A stretch of 64,000 nt of DNA from positions 17,206,181 to 17,270,180 of the forward strand of contig CP092880.1 in NCBI GenBank assembly GCA_030710605.1, given 5' to 3'. A program made the translations under genes and the position numbers. Below, piece after piece: positions 40,655 to 51,541 of the stretch. The notes beneath the pieces are model-generated. The model was not told where the DNA came from, searched no databases, and saw nothing but the letters and a program-made list of their open reading frames with translations. Source of the stretch: Cordylochernes scorpioides. Its lineage: Eukaryota > Arthropoda > Arachnida > Pseudoscorpiones > Chernetidae. Positions within the stretch are counted from its first letter, which is position 1. The number at the start of each line of letters is the position of its first letter.

Positions 40655-42273
40655 TAGGAAGGGGGGGGGGGCGATTATTCAGTTAAACGGGAGATGAGAG
40701 CGTTTTATTTATCTTGAGGGGGGGGACCAATATTCAGTAAAGAGGAAGGGGCGATTCGAATATTCATTTGAGAGGGTCGGGCAGGATGGTTATACAGCTA
40801 GATGGGGGAGTAGAGAAAGGGCGACTATTCAGTTAGGAGGAGGGCGGCGATTATTTAGATGAGAAGGGAAGGGGCATTTATTCAGTTAGAAAGGAGGGGG
40901 GCGATTATTTAGTTAGGAGGGAGGGAGCGATTATTTAGATAGGAGTGAGAGGGCATTTATTCAGTTAGAAGGGAGGGGTGGCGATTATTTAATTAGGAGG
41001 GAGGGGGCGACTATTTAGATAGGAGGGAGGGGGGCCACTATTTAGTTAGGAGGGAGGGGGGCCACTATTTACTTAGGAGGGAGGGGGGCCACTATTTACT
41101 TAGGAGGCAGGGGGGCCACTATTTAGTTAGGAGGGAGGAGGCCACTATTTACTTAGGAGGGAGGGGGGCCACTATTTAGATAGGAGGGAGGGGTGCCACT
41201 ATTTAGTTAGGAGGAAGAGGGGCCACTATTTATATAGGAGGGAGGGGGCCACTATTTACTTAGGAGGGAGGGGGGCCACTATTTACTTAGGAGGAAGGGG
41301 GGCCACTATTTATATAGGAAGGAGGGGGGGCCACTATTTAGATTGGAGGGAGGGGGCCACTATTTAGTTAGGAGGGAGGGGGGGCCACTATTTAGTTAGG
41401 AGGGAGGGGGCCACTATTTATATAGGAGGGAGGGGGCCACTATTTACTTAGGAGGGAGGGGGCCACTATTTACTTAGGAGGAAGGGGGGCCACTATTTAC
41501 TTAGGAGGGAGAGGGGCCACTATTTACTTAGGAGGCAGGGGGGCCACTATTTAGTTAGGAGGGAAGGGGCCACTATTTAGTTAGGAGGGAGGGGGCCACT
41601 ATTTATATAGGAGGGAGGGGGCCACTATTTACTTAGGAGGGAGGGGGGCCACTATTTACTTAGGAGGAAGGGGGCCACTATTTACTTAGGAGGGAGGGGG
41701 GCCACTATTTACTTAGGAGGCAGGGGGGCCACTATTTAGTTAGGAGGGAGGGGGGACACTATTTAGTTATGAGGAAGGGGAGCCACTATTTATATAGGAG
41801 GGAAGGGGGTCACTATTTAGTTAGGAGGGAGGGGGGCAACTATTTAGATTGGAGGGAGGGGGGCAACTATTTAGATAGAGGGAGGGGGGCCACTATTTAC
41901 TTAGGAGGAAGGGGGACCACTATTTAGTTAAGAGGAAGGGGGCCACTATTTACTTAGGAGGGAGGGGGCCACTATTTAGTTAGGAGGAAGGGAGGTCCAC
42001 TATATAGAGGAGGGGGCCACTATTTAGTTAGGAGGGAGGGCGCCACTATTTATTTAGGAGGGAGGGGGGCCACTATTAGTTAGGAGGAAGGGGGCCACTA
42101 TTTAGTTAGGTGGGCAGGGGGCCAATATTTACTTAGGAGGGAGGGGGCCACTATTTAGTTAGGAGGAAGGGGGGCCACTATTTAGTTAGGAGGAAGGGGG
42201 GCCACTATTTAGTAAGGAGGAAGGGGGGCCACTATTTATATAGGAGGGAGGGGGGCCACTATTTAGTTAGGAG
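40655..42273. repeat. Satellite array C, 27-bp unit, G-rich on +
   Basis: About 60 units. The first 350 bases are degenerate with the AATCG-type variant (GCGATTATTTAGTTAGG), then homogenised units read GGCCACTATTTAG plus TTAGGAGGGAGGGG. This is the same graded pattern as array A seen from its outer edge inward. Ends in a 100-N gap. Confidence 0.96.
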
Positions 42274-42373
42274 NNNNNNNNNNNNNNNNNNNNNNNNNNN
42301 NNNNNNNNNNNNNNNNNNNNNNNNNNNNNNNNNNNNNNNNNNNNNNNNNNNNNNNNNNNNNNNNNNNNNNNNN
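42274..42373. other. Assembly gap, 100 N
   Basis: Exactly 100 N inside the satellite to copy 2 junction. By comparison with copy 1, the missing part should include satellite and the equivalent of 16490-18085. Confidence 0.95.
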
Positions 42374-42650
42374 CACGCCTGATAATTTGAGGAAATCTCC
42401 CTCTGAAGGATACAATATTCAGAACAGCTAATAAGACATGAGAATCCTATATCATTTAATTTTTTATTTTTCTTATATTTGGCCTGATTTTACTTTCCAA
42501 TTATCTGTTTTTTTTAAACAGAAAGTACGACACTGTAATATAGAACAAGTAAATATTTTCAAACATAAAGTGTATCAAATTCTGTGGATAAACTGAGTTT
42601 TTAAATATAAATCATGAGGTCGTTTCAAAGTGTATTGAGAATTATAATAT

Positions 42651-42837
42651 TGTCACGGTAGTGATAACGAGTATAACAAAAGTTTAAGTAAAAATAATTT
42701 ATTAATTAGAATGCAAACTATTTCTAAATTTTATTTACAAGTAATAATATACAAACATGGTAAGAGGTGATGACTATGCAAATATTTATGATGATATATA
42801 TATACAACAGAATATTTAAAATAATTACTTTGTTACA
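42651..42837. mobile_element. Solo-LTR-like element, copy 2 only
   Basis: Begins TGTCACGGTAGTG, ends TTTGTTACA, flanked by ATAT on both sides. The matching site in copy 1 (near 18374) has a single ATAT and no insert. 187 bp. Confidence 0.75.
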
Positions 42838-43082
42838 ATATCTAATGAACATATTGTGGGGAGTAATTTGAAGAAAATTCTAGACAAAACTTAGAGAGAC
42901 AGAAGCGCGTTAGAATTTATAGTTAGAACCGAAATAGAGCAGCCTACTTTTTCTATACCAAGTCTCAGAATTTGTTTAACCTTCTGGGGAACAAACTTCT
43001 AATTCTTAAATAAGTGGCATTTCGACCATAAAAACCAGAATCATTTATAACGCCTTGCCCCAAATGCTTCATCTTCATTTTT

Positions 43083-43115
43083 CTTGACGCGGACAAAAGA
43101 TTTTTGTCGAAACGT
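43083..43115 (+). ncRNA. Hammerhead-like motif (family A)
   Basis: TTGACGC, then a GACAAAA/TTTTGTC hairpin, then GAAACGTT. The GAAAC box is intact; two changes lie in the CUGANGA box. Confidence 0.3.
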
Positions 43116-43359
43116 TAAAAAATAAAACCTTTAATGGCCGAATTGTCTGTTATTAAAGAAATATGAATACCGGTCAGGCAACTTCTATCTTCAAGAAGTT
43201 TCTACTTGTAAACTCTGGGACGACAATATTCCTCCTTGGTCGATGACGCCATTTGTAGAAACACTAAACATTTCCCAATTACAAAATAAAAACCTCTTTA
43301 AGGCCGTAACTTCAAAGAGCTTGATGTAAATGAAGTATTTTAGTATAAACAATTTGATA

Positions 43360-44666
43360 TACAAGGTATGTCCCATAAGTTCCCGGACTGGGTCCATAAA
43401 AAAAATAAATAAATGAAAAATGTAAATGAATTTGACTGTTTATTATAGAAAAATATCTGGCTACACGGTGGTACCAATATCGAGGCGGTACGTGCACGCG
43501 CCCCAAAGTTATTCTAATTTATTTAAAGGTTACACATAGCGCTGCGGCGATATTACGATGGAAGGAAAATTGAAGCAGAGGATTTGCATAGAATTTTGTG
43601 TGAAACTTCAAATATCAGCAACCGAAACTTTTTAAATGCTTAATAAAACATTCCCCAAAGAGAACAATCGTTTTTGAATGGCATTCTAGATTTAAAGCTG
43701 GAAGAATTTCCATTGAAGATGATCTTCGTCAAGGACGCCCAAAAATTTCAAAGGACTGATGAAAATGTGCAAAAAATCACCGATTTGATAAAAGAAAAAT
43801 CCTCGAACCACTTTGCTGGAGCTAGAGCAAGACACAGGCATCTCTAAAACAACGATTGGAAGGATCGTAACCAAATCAAAAAGACTCCTGCAAAATTCAT
43901 CCAAAGATTCCTCACTAATGAGCAAAAACTGTGTCGGCTTGCAACCTGTGAGGACATGTTGGAAATGACAAGAACGGATCCGGAATGGAAAGACAAGATA
44001 ATCACAGGCTACGAGACATGGGTCTATGGCTATGATCCTGAAACCAAGCATCAATCTGCCGAGTGGAGATGTCAGGGTGAGTTAGACTCAAAAAATCCAG
44101 ATTATTGAAATCCAGAAGCAAGGTGTTGCTGGTCGCTTTTTTGGATAAAAAGGGCATTTTTCATCACGAGTATCTTCCTGCAGGCCAAACAGTTATCAAG
44201 GATATGTATTTGGGCATTCTTCGCCGTCTAAGGGAAGCAATTCGAAAAAAAAAGGCCAGAAAAATGGATTAATGGTGGCTGGATCCTACACCATGACAAT
44301 GCTCGCCCTCACACAGCGCACTTGATGACTAGCTTTTGGCGAAAAACGGGACACAAATCCTACTTCAACCACTCTATTTCCCAGACATCGCACCAAATGA
44401 CTTTTTCCTGTTCCCCAAACTTAAAGCAGTTCTAAAAGGAAGACATTTTGACACCAGGGATGACATAATAGAAAAATCGACGTTAGTATTGAAGAGCATT
44501 CCAAAAGAGGCTTATAAAAACTGTTTCGACAAGTGGGAGAAACGATGGCGCTGGTGCGTTGAAGCAAGGGGGGATTACTTTGAAAAGTTTTAATAAAAAA
44601 TTTTTAAAAAATCTTACCTTTTTTTTTTATGGACCCAGTCCGGGAACTTATGGGACATACCTTGTA
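43360..44666 (+). mobile_element. Second mariner transposon, copy 2 only
   Basis: Terminal repeats of about 44 bp starting TACAAGGTATGTCCCATAAG appear identical at both ends and are flanked by TA. It interrupts sequence that is continuous in copy 1 (18885) and in the left palindrome arm (760). Distinct family from 19564-20853. Confidence 0.95.
43558..44593 (+). pseudogene. Mariner transposase, multiply frameshifted
   Basis: Starts MEGKLKQRICIEFCVKL. HTH remains include FEWHSRFKAGR. The catalytic region begins KIITGYETWVYGYDPETK, where the first catalytic aspartate is replaced by tyrosine. LHHDNARPH and FPDIAPNDFFLFPKLK keep the second and third. At least five frame changes or stops occur between. 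The C-terminus CFDKWEKRWRWCVEARGDYF is in frame at 44336-44593. Not functional. Confidence 0.9.
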
Positions 44667-44977
44667 TATAATAATTTTATTGACATCTTGTCAATACATG
44701 CAAAAGTGCACAGCCTGCACTATTTAAAAAAGATAATAATATATATGCATCATACTATGTACAAAGAACATGGCGCCTCTGTCAGCGCTGCAGAGTTTGG
44801 TGGAGAATCATCAGCGGGTCTCCAGAGACACATGTATTTCGTGATCTACGAAGAATACGTAGAAATTTATTTCTTGTAGATTGAGGTTGTCTGGCCGGCA
44901 TTCATTGTTCTTGGAATAAGAGACACTTCGGCCTTTAATGGTTTTTATTTTTGACGTTTTGACAAAAACATTTTGTC

Positions 44978-45018
44978 ACACACACACAAAGCCTTTATTA
45001 AGACGTTAGTCTTATAAT
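44978..45018 (-). mobile_element. 41-bp LINE 3'-tail insertion with 8-bp target duplication
   Basis: ATTTTGTC occurs at 44970-44977 and 45019-45026. Between them, on the minus strand, is CTTAATAAAGGCTTTGTGTG, the family 3' end plus a TG-rich tail. Absent from copy 1. An extreme 5' truncation. Confidence 0.75.
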
Positions 45019-45076
45019 ATTTTGTCTTAATCAGGAAAAAAATGAAAATACACTTTATTGAAAGGCGTTAAAGTAT

Positions 45077-45310
45077 TGTAACGTAGAAAATTAGTAAAGA
45101 CAAATTCATGATGACACGGCAATTTATTTAAGGCGTAAGTACCAATAAAAATTGAAACATTTAGGTAACCCAGGCTCCTGGAGCGTATCCATAGATCGCC
45201 AACTACCCGTTAAAATTGATCAAATATAAGGGAAGTTCACGCAGAGTAATAAAATATATAAACCATCAAAATTAATAATTTGTTAATAAAATAATAAAAA
45301 CTTTGTTACA
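45077..45310. mobile_element. Solo-LTR-like element (copy 2 of 19260-19494)
   Basis: TGTAACG to TTTGTTACA, followed by ATAT. Confidence 0.6.
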
Positions 45311-45536
45311 ATATGTTTAAAAACATATTTTTAACGGCTTTATATAAAGTTGGCAGAGGCTCTATATTCATTATACATAGTGTCATACATATATTTAATT
45401 AATATATATACATATATTTAATTATCTATTTTTTTAAATAGTGAAGACTATTCAGTTTTGCATGTATTTACAAGATGTCAATAAAAATATTTTAATTGTG
45501 TCAATTATCCATAAAGTTTAATTTAATTTTTTTTTC

Positions 45537-45571
45537 CTGGCGAGGACAAAAATATTTTTGTCAAAACTTCG
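45537..45571 (+). ncRNA. Hammerhead-like motif (family A)
   Basis: CTGGCGA, then a GACAAAAATATTTTTGTC hairpin, then AAAACTTCG. Degenerate core. Ortholog of 20974-21008. Confidence 0.25.
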
Positions 45572-45639
45572 AAAAAATTGAAATTCTACTGGCTGAATTG
45601 TCTTTTATTTTATTTTCTCTTATTTTTTATTTATTTCAA

Positions 45640-45775
45640 CACACAAAACGCGATATCCCGGCTAAGGATAATTGCTTCGATTTACATTTTTTTAAAACAG
45701 AAACAGTTATAAACATATTATACAAGAAAAGGTAATCAAAAATAAAAAGAGAAACAATATTATATATTAGGAACC
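45640..45775 (-). repeat. LINE 3' UTR fragment (copy 2 of 21066-21215)
   Basis: Shares CGCGATAT and the AACCTG end with 39610-39745. Confidence 0.45.
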
Positions 45776-46136
45776 TGAATTATAATACAAATTTCTTTTT
45801 CAAACACGGATATATGTTTCAAACAAGGAATTATGAAATCATTCGATATATGATTGATGCTTCGTTGTTGAAACAACAAAAAAACAACAAAATAACGGAA
45901 GCGTATTCCGTTTAGGTGGTCATCCCCCAGTGGCCTCAATGGCCTTCTCAGGCTCTTCCTGTCACCTTGAGGTGACTTAGAGTCTGCTTGTTTGATGGAA
46001 AGATCCTCTTCAGGTCTCCTCCCACTCTTTAAACCTCTTAGTAGGTCAGAGCTATATCTGAGGAGATGCTAAGTTGGTCAAAGTTTTTCACTCATCATCC
46101 GGAATATCTTTCAAAGACGAGATAAAAGCTAACGTC

Positions 46137-46360
46137 GACGACTAGTGGACATGGAATCAGCCCGGCAAGCAGAACACTGTGGGTTCGTTTCCCATCCCTG
46201 GACACTTTTATTTTTCCGTTTATCATTACTCTTCACAATTCATCCTCTCATACTTCATTCCTAAGGTTAAAAATAATCGTAATTTCTCCTTAAAATAAAT
46301 ATCGGTTTTTCGTTCAAAAGAAACACATGCGGGATAATTTTCAAATGTCGTTCTACGAGT
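46137..46360 (+). mobile_element. tRNA-derived SINE (copy 2 of 21563-21785)
   Basis: CTAGTGGACATGG (box A side) is better preserved than in copy 1, but box B is changed to GGGTTCGTTTCCC. Comparison of the two copies reconstructs the family. Confidence 0.75.
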
Positions 46361-46468
46361 ATCTTTAATTGAAAAGATATAAGCTTGGCGAGGTTACGGA
46401 AAATAACGTCCTTCAGACAGATTAGTTAAGTATTGAGGAAAACACGTGCATTGGCTGACAAACATATA

Positions 46469-46645
46469 CTGTTAAACCTGTCTATAGCGCCCCCTCTGAA
46501 TAGCGCCTTCCTCTCTATAGCGTCCGATTTTAAACACTAAAATGTAAACATTTTACATTAAAAGTGAACTGTCTATAGCACCCCCTTTCTATAGTACCCT
46601 GTTTTGGTGAGTCCCAAGAGGGAGCGCTATAGACAGGTTTAACTG
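46469..46645. mobile_element. MITE (copy 2 of 21895-22070)
   Basis: Left CTGTTAAACCTGTCTATAGC pairs with the right end AGACAGGTTTAACTG, TA on both sides. 177 bp, no ORF. Confidence 0.8.
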
Positions 46646-47826
46646 TATATAAATATATTGACTTTTATATGTATATATAGAGAGGTATTTTTAGCTTTAA
46701 TTAAAAAGAGGCTGAAAGTTTCCATTGAACTTTTGTTTTATATATAGAGATTGCCTGTCTTCGTCCGTCTTCTGCTTCTAGAGTGAAAGTTTTGCTGTTA
46801 AAATCTTATTCCTGACTGAATACGTATTCAACCAGTTGAAGGATGTTATTGTCCCTAAGTTCTCCAAGCTCAGGAGAAGACGGCGGAGAGTTACCTCTGG
46901 GGCGTGTGGATGATCCTGCAAGGCGGTGCCAGGAGAGACTGACATCGAAGCGACCTAAAAGTGCCCAATGCAGGGATTAAACCCGGGTGGTAGCGGTCGA
47001 AAACCAACGATTTAGACAATCCTTCCACTGACCCCCTAATTGACTAGTACAGGTCGAACCCTTCGCGAGTTGGAGCGAGTCATTAAACTACGCTCCAGGT
47101 TGACAGGTGCTCTTGGTTAGGATATGCCTTCTTTATTTTCACGTATAAACATGTTTATCAAACTTTTGGTGAGTATTATACAGAAAAATTATTCTTTTGT
47201 TCTAATTAAAAAACTAAATCAACAATGATAGAAAAAATAATTACAAGAAAATCTATTTAGATATCAAGTTTAAAATATTTCTATAGGCATGTGAGAGAAA
47301 GTATCATGTGGCAATATTTACAAATCTAAATTTAAGAAATTTTTACAAAAAGTTTTTAATTAATTGGTAAGATATTTTTTGCAAGAAATCAATATCAATT
47401 TGGAACTTGAATGGAAATCAAATATGAAAACTTGGTACCATTGCTTCCTTAATCAGGCAATGATATGATCAAATGTTCTTTTGAAATTAAAAAAAAAGAA
47501 TCAATACACTCTAAGAAAAAAATATTTTAAAACATTAGCAATGATCAATTTTTAATATATTAAAAGAAATTTGAATCTTTAAGAATAAATCAAAAGACAC
47601 AATCAAGGTGTTAAGACATCACTCTCTTCTTTTTAGTAGAAATAGGTCTTATACAAATCTGACATCCACTATGTCAAATATCAAATTTCTTGTTAAACGT
47701 GAAAAAAGGAGATTTTTTCTTATAAGAAAACAATAGCATGTATTCTATTTGGGACAAGTTACCCTCCTAACTATGGTGCAAGTCAATTAGCCAATCAGAT
47801 GTTCTATAGGCTTCTTTATGATTTTA
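46646..47826. other. Non-coding interval
   Basis: Matches 22508-23620. Includes the SINE family 2 head at 46965-47042, otherwise AT-rich. Confidence 0.4.
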
Positions 47827-48063
47827 ACCATAACCTGTAAGTGTTCCTGATTCAGGGATACAGGATGAGCTGCATTTGTACTACATGTTAGGAGCGGCTG
47901 CACATGGCGTCTGTTCCTTATGTCAGAGGAAGACATTTCATATTAGAGCTAAGTCAGCCTGCCTCTGAGTAGTGTTCCCAGTCTTAATGACAAAGGCAGA
48001 CATTCTACTTCACCCAATCATGGTAGTTGCCTTACCCTAATATGAATAAGTGGAGATAAAAAG
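47827..48063 (-). repeat. Inverted partial copy of the gene-like repeat, copy 2 only
   Basis: Reverse complement of 38800-38990: contains TTATCTCCACTTATTCATAT, then GTGAAGTAGAATGTCTGCC and GTCATTAAGACTGGGAACAC. The site in copy 1 (near 23620) lacks it. It shows that the 38.7-kb unit is itself mobile or prone to duplication. Confidence 0.7.
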
Positions 48064-48574
48064 ATGATTTTAATATTTTATATATTAAAAAAAAACTCTA
48101 AATTTAATAAAAATAATCCATTATATCAATATGAAAATATCAGGATTTCAGGGAAAAGTTTTCCCCTGGAGGTCTGATACAATTTCACCTGATAACTCTC
48201 AGTTGATTTATATTCTGAGAAATTGTTAAATAACTATTTCCCTGTGTTTAATTGTGCAATCATTAGATCCCATTGGTATTTTCAAAGAAAGAGAAGTGAA
48301 GGATTTAATGGGATATCATGGGAAGCTGCAGGAAATGTGAGTTTTTGATTTTAAGAATACAAAGAGAAATATAAACAGTTAAACTTCATAATAACACTAT
48401 CCAGCATTTAGCATTATAAAAAAAGAAAAAGGCATCACCTTATCGGGAAACTGAAAGTTGCAGATGGCTTGCGCCATCTATTGGAATAAATATCAACTAT
48501 TCTTTTGATTTCTAATTATTCCAGAATTGGCCAAATACCCATTTTTGAATAATCAAGGAATGCTAACCACGTAC

Positions 48575-48601
48575 ACGTTTCGGGCTATTGGCCCTCATCA
48601 G
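48575..48601 (-). ncRNA. Hammerhead-like motif (family B), consensus core
   Basis: The minus strand reads CTGATGA, GGGC-CAATA-GCCC, GAAACGT. Both conserved boxes are exact and stem II is a 4-bp GC helix with a 5-base loop. Outer bases ACCAC (48566-48570) and GTGGT (48603-48607) can pair. The position expected to be the cleavage base (H17) appears to be G in the simplest folding, and stem III would be very short, so self-cleavage is uncertain. Confidence 0.45.
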
Positions 48602-48649
48602 TGTGGTGCAAGCTGTACTTCAACGACCAAAATTTAGCATTATATATAT

Positions 48650-48852
48650 TGGCACGTGGAATATTAGGGAAGACAAAAACTTCAGGATGACACAGCAATT
48701 TATTTAAGCCAAGAACAAACTATGAAAGATAAACAAAAGATAAGGAATGAGGGAGGTTTACAGAGTAGTAAAGTATAAACATGAAAAATGATACTCTGTT
48801 AATTCTAGTGTAAAATAATGAATGCTTGTAAAATAATAAATACTTCGCTACA
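48650..48852. mobile_element. Solo-LTR-like element (copy 2 of 25228-25429)
   Basis: TGGCACGTGG to CGCTACA with ATAT on both sides. Confidence 0.65.
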
Positions 48853-49797
48853 ATATTTTTTTATTCCAGGTCCAGATCTCATATTTTCTTATTTTTTATT
48901 TTCTTTCATTCAGGTCTCAATCTTCATTCAATCTTTTGTCTGATGATGGTAACAACGCTATTACTGAAACATCACATATTAGTTATTTGGATTATTTGGT
49001 CCCATTTCCTTGTGTTTCTAATCTATAACCCAAATGGTGCTTTATCATTTTTTTATTTTATGCACGTAACTCTATCTCACCTATAGCATGTTGACAGGGA
49101 CAGCTTCAGTATCCTGGTTGTTATTGATTGAAGTAGTTTTATTTATTTTATTTATGATGAGATTAAGAGAAGGGCTTCACAAAGTACCACACACCATGAT
49201 AATCTTGAGAAAAACTACTGGTTAAACTAATTTACTGAATCTCAAAGTGGGTAATTGTTCCTCCTAACGGGCGTTGAAGTCTTCTGGGGGCACTAGCGAG
49301 TTCAAGCAGTTGAAGGCTCTTTATTAAAATCCTCTAACTTTAAAGGCTCTCCTTAATAATTTCAAAGAGGGAATCATGGCTGCTCTAGACATGGCTGTTC
49401 TATATATGGCTATACCTAATTGGGTTCTGGATCCTTTCTTCTACATAAATACACAGAACTGTCTATTTTATCACATTCAGAAGTGAATCTCAAAGGAATC
49501 ATGAAACGAATCAAGAATTAAAATGAATTTTTGAAATGTATGAGGTGACCAGGGAGGAACACACATTGAAAGTAGTGTAACCCTAGTACACATGATATAG
49601 GCCATGATATAATGGTGGGTAGAAGTAGGCGACTGCTTTTACTGTAAGTGCACCACATGTCTACACATGTGGAAAGCAGTTCGATTTTGCACTTAAAAAT
49701 GTGTCAGATCCCCTTTGGTTCCTTGCTCTCGATGGTGAGGTTGAACTTTTGCAAGATTCGGGGGCCATTGGAGCATTTTTAAATTAGAAAAAAGTGT
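48853..49797. other. Non-coding interval
   Basis: Matches 25430-26376, with the family C hammerhead-like motif at 48940-48973. No gene seen. Confidence 0.4.
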
Positions 49798-49870
49798 CCA
49801 ATGCGGGATTCGATCCCGGGTCGTAGCGGTCGAAAACCAATGGTTTAGATCATCCTTCCACCGACCCCCC
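49798..49870 (-). repeat. tRNA-related SINE head (copy 2 of 26377-26453)
   Basis: Box B-like GGGATCGAATCCC and box A-like GGTCGGTGGAAGG preserved. Confidence 0.6.
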
Positions 49871-49996
49871 CAAAGTTGTGTATGGTCACCAGGGGGACAA
49901 ATATAGACAGTAGTGTGTGGTCACCAGAATGACAAAAATTGAGAGTAGTGTGTTGTGTGACAGAGAGATTCATCCTTGCCGTCATCCCTCTCCCTC

Positions 49997-50047
49997 ATGA
50001 ACATTTCAGAAGTGGAGGAGGAAGATGAAGAAGAGCTGCAGGAGAAG
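49997..50047 (+). pseudogene. Exon-like segment with lost splice donor
   Basis: Same 17 codons as 26574-26624, but the donor GTAAGA reads GAAAGA. Confidence 0.3.
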
Positions 50048-51469
50048 GAAAGAACATTTGTTGAAGATTGGGGTAGATAGGTGGGTTCTCCAGTATTTAT
50101 GACAATCAAATCAAGTCATTAAATAAGTTAGAAAGGATTTCTCCTCTTTGATTATCCTCCTGAGATCCTCATGAAGTCCCCAAGAATGATTGAATTATCT
50201 TCCATGTGGTTGGCTATGCTATTACATTTAATTAAAAAAATACATTATTGACTCATCCGTTGATGAGCTCTACTCATCTCCAGCAGACATCATCAAAAGT
50301 CTCAAGTTCTACAAGCTTGATACCCTAATATGATTGAGTGGAGATAAGAAAGAAGAAGAAGATGTTGGTCCTGGTTTGTTCGGGGGATTGTAGCTGTTGA
50401 AGATACTGATTAAGCTTCTATTGGGTCTATGGTTTGTATCTCCAATAGTTTAGTAAATTCTGTGTATTTGTTGTAATATAATTTTTTTAATGAAATATTT
50501 CTTTCTAAGAGGTAATAAGACCTCCTCCATTTTGTTCAGCTTCTTGTCTTGCTTAATGATATTGAGAAGCCCCAAAATTCAGCTTTGTTCTTGGATTAAG
50601 CTTGATCTCTTGAATGTAGATTCCACTCACTTTGTCAGCCAGTAGTAAGAGTTCAGTCAACTTCTGTCTAATACCAAGTGTACCATTTAAATTTCATTAA
50701 TAAATCTTAATATTGGTAGTGATGTTTGGGGTTACTAGCATATTTCTCGACCTTGCTGTCATTCCTGCAACATAGGTCAAGTCAGCTTCCTTGGACGTGG
50801 TAGCATTTATATCAAAATTAGTCTTTAAGGCTCCATGATGGTAAAAAGAGCTGCTGTGGTTGGTTGGCTATCCACATGGAGATGACCTCTAGCAGCGAAT
50901 GTTGTGATGGAATCATCTGACATTAATACATCTGAATGCTCTGATCCCTTGAGTGTCGAATTAAAGAGGTTGCACTAACAGAAAGAACCCCAGAATTTTA
51001 AACTTGGATAATACGTTGGATTATGTATCTTAGATTTTATTTTAATTCTATTTTGAGATATAGGAAATGGACCACAAGGTGACAAGACCAAATCTGGCAT
51101 ACTCCTTTGAACCTACAAGTTGTTCTTCTCATGAGCTGAAGAAGTAAATGAATCCCAAAGAGTGAATATAAATGATGTTGCCAAGACATACTTGTTATTT
51201 ACTTTAGTTATTGTAATTGCCTCCTTGTGATTAGTATCTCTAGAATCCAAATTGTATTTTATCACAAGGAAATTTTTGTATCTCATTACTATCAAATTTT
51301 CATTAGGAAAGTTCCGGAGTCTAGTGTTTTCACCTCAAAGTTGGAACTTCACTGAGTCTGCATAGTTTAATGGCAACCACATTGGATGTGCTGGGAGTTG
51401 GCCATAAAATAAATAATTGCCCCACAGGTAAGAAAATAAACTCAGTGCCAATCTCCCATGTTTGTGCAG
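50048..51469. other. Interval with LINE endonuclease relic, otherwise non-coding
   Basis: Matches 26625-28050. The minus-strand LINE endonuclease N-terminal relic is at 50527-50925 and has the same stop before CNLNGTLG as copy 1, so the stop predates the duplication. A one-base loss near 50841 further breaks the upstream frame. Confidence 0.5.
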
Positions 51470-51541
51470 GCCATAGAGACCATAAATCCTATACAGCCCT
51501 CACCCCAAAAACCAACTAAAAAGAAGTCTGTCACATCCAAA
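51470..51541 (+). CDS. Exon-like 72-bp segment (copy 2 of 28051-28122)
   Basis: Identical 24 codons with TTTGTGCAG before and GTAAGT after. Confidence 0.35.
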
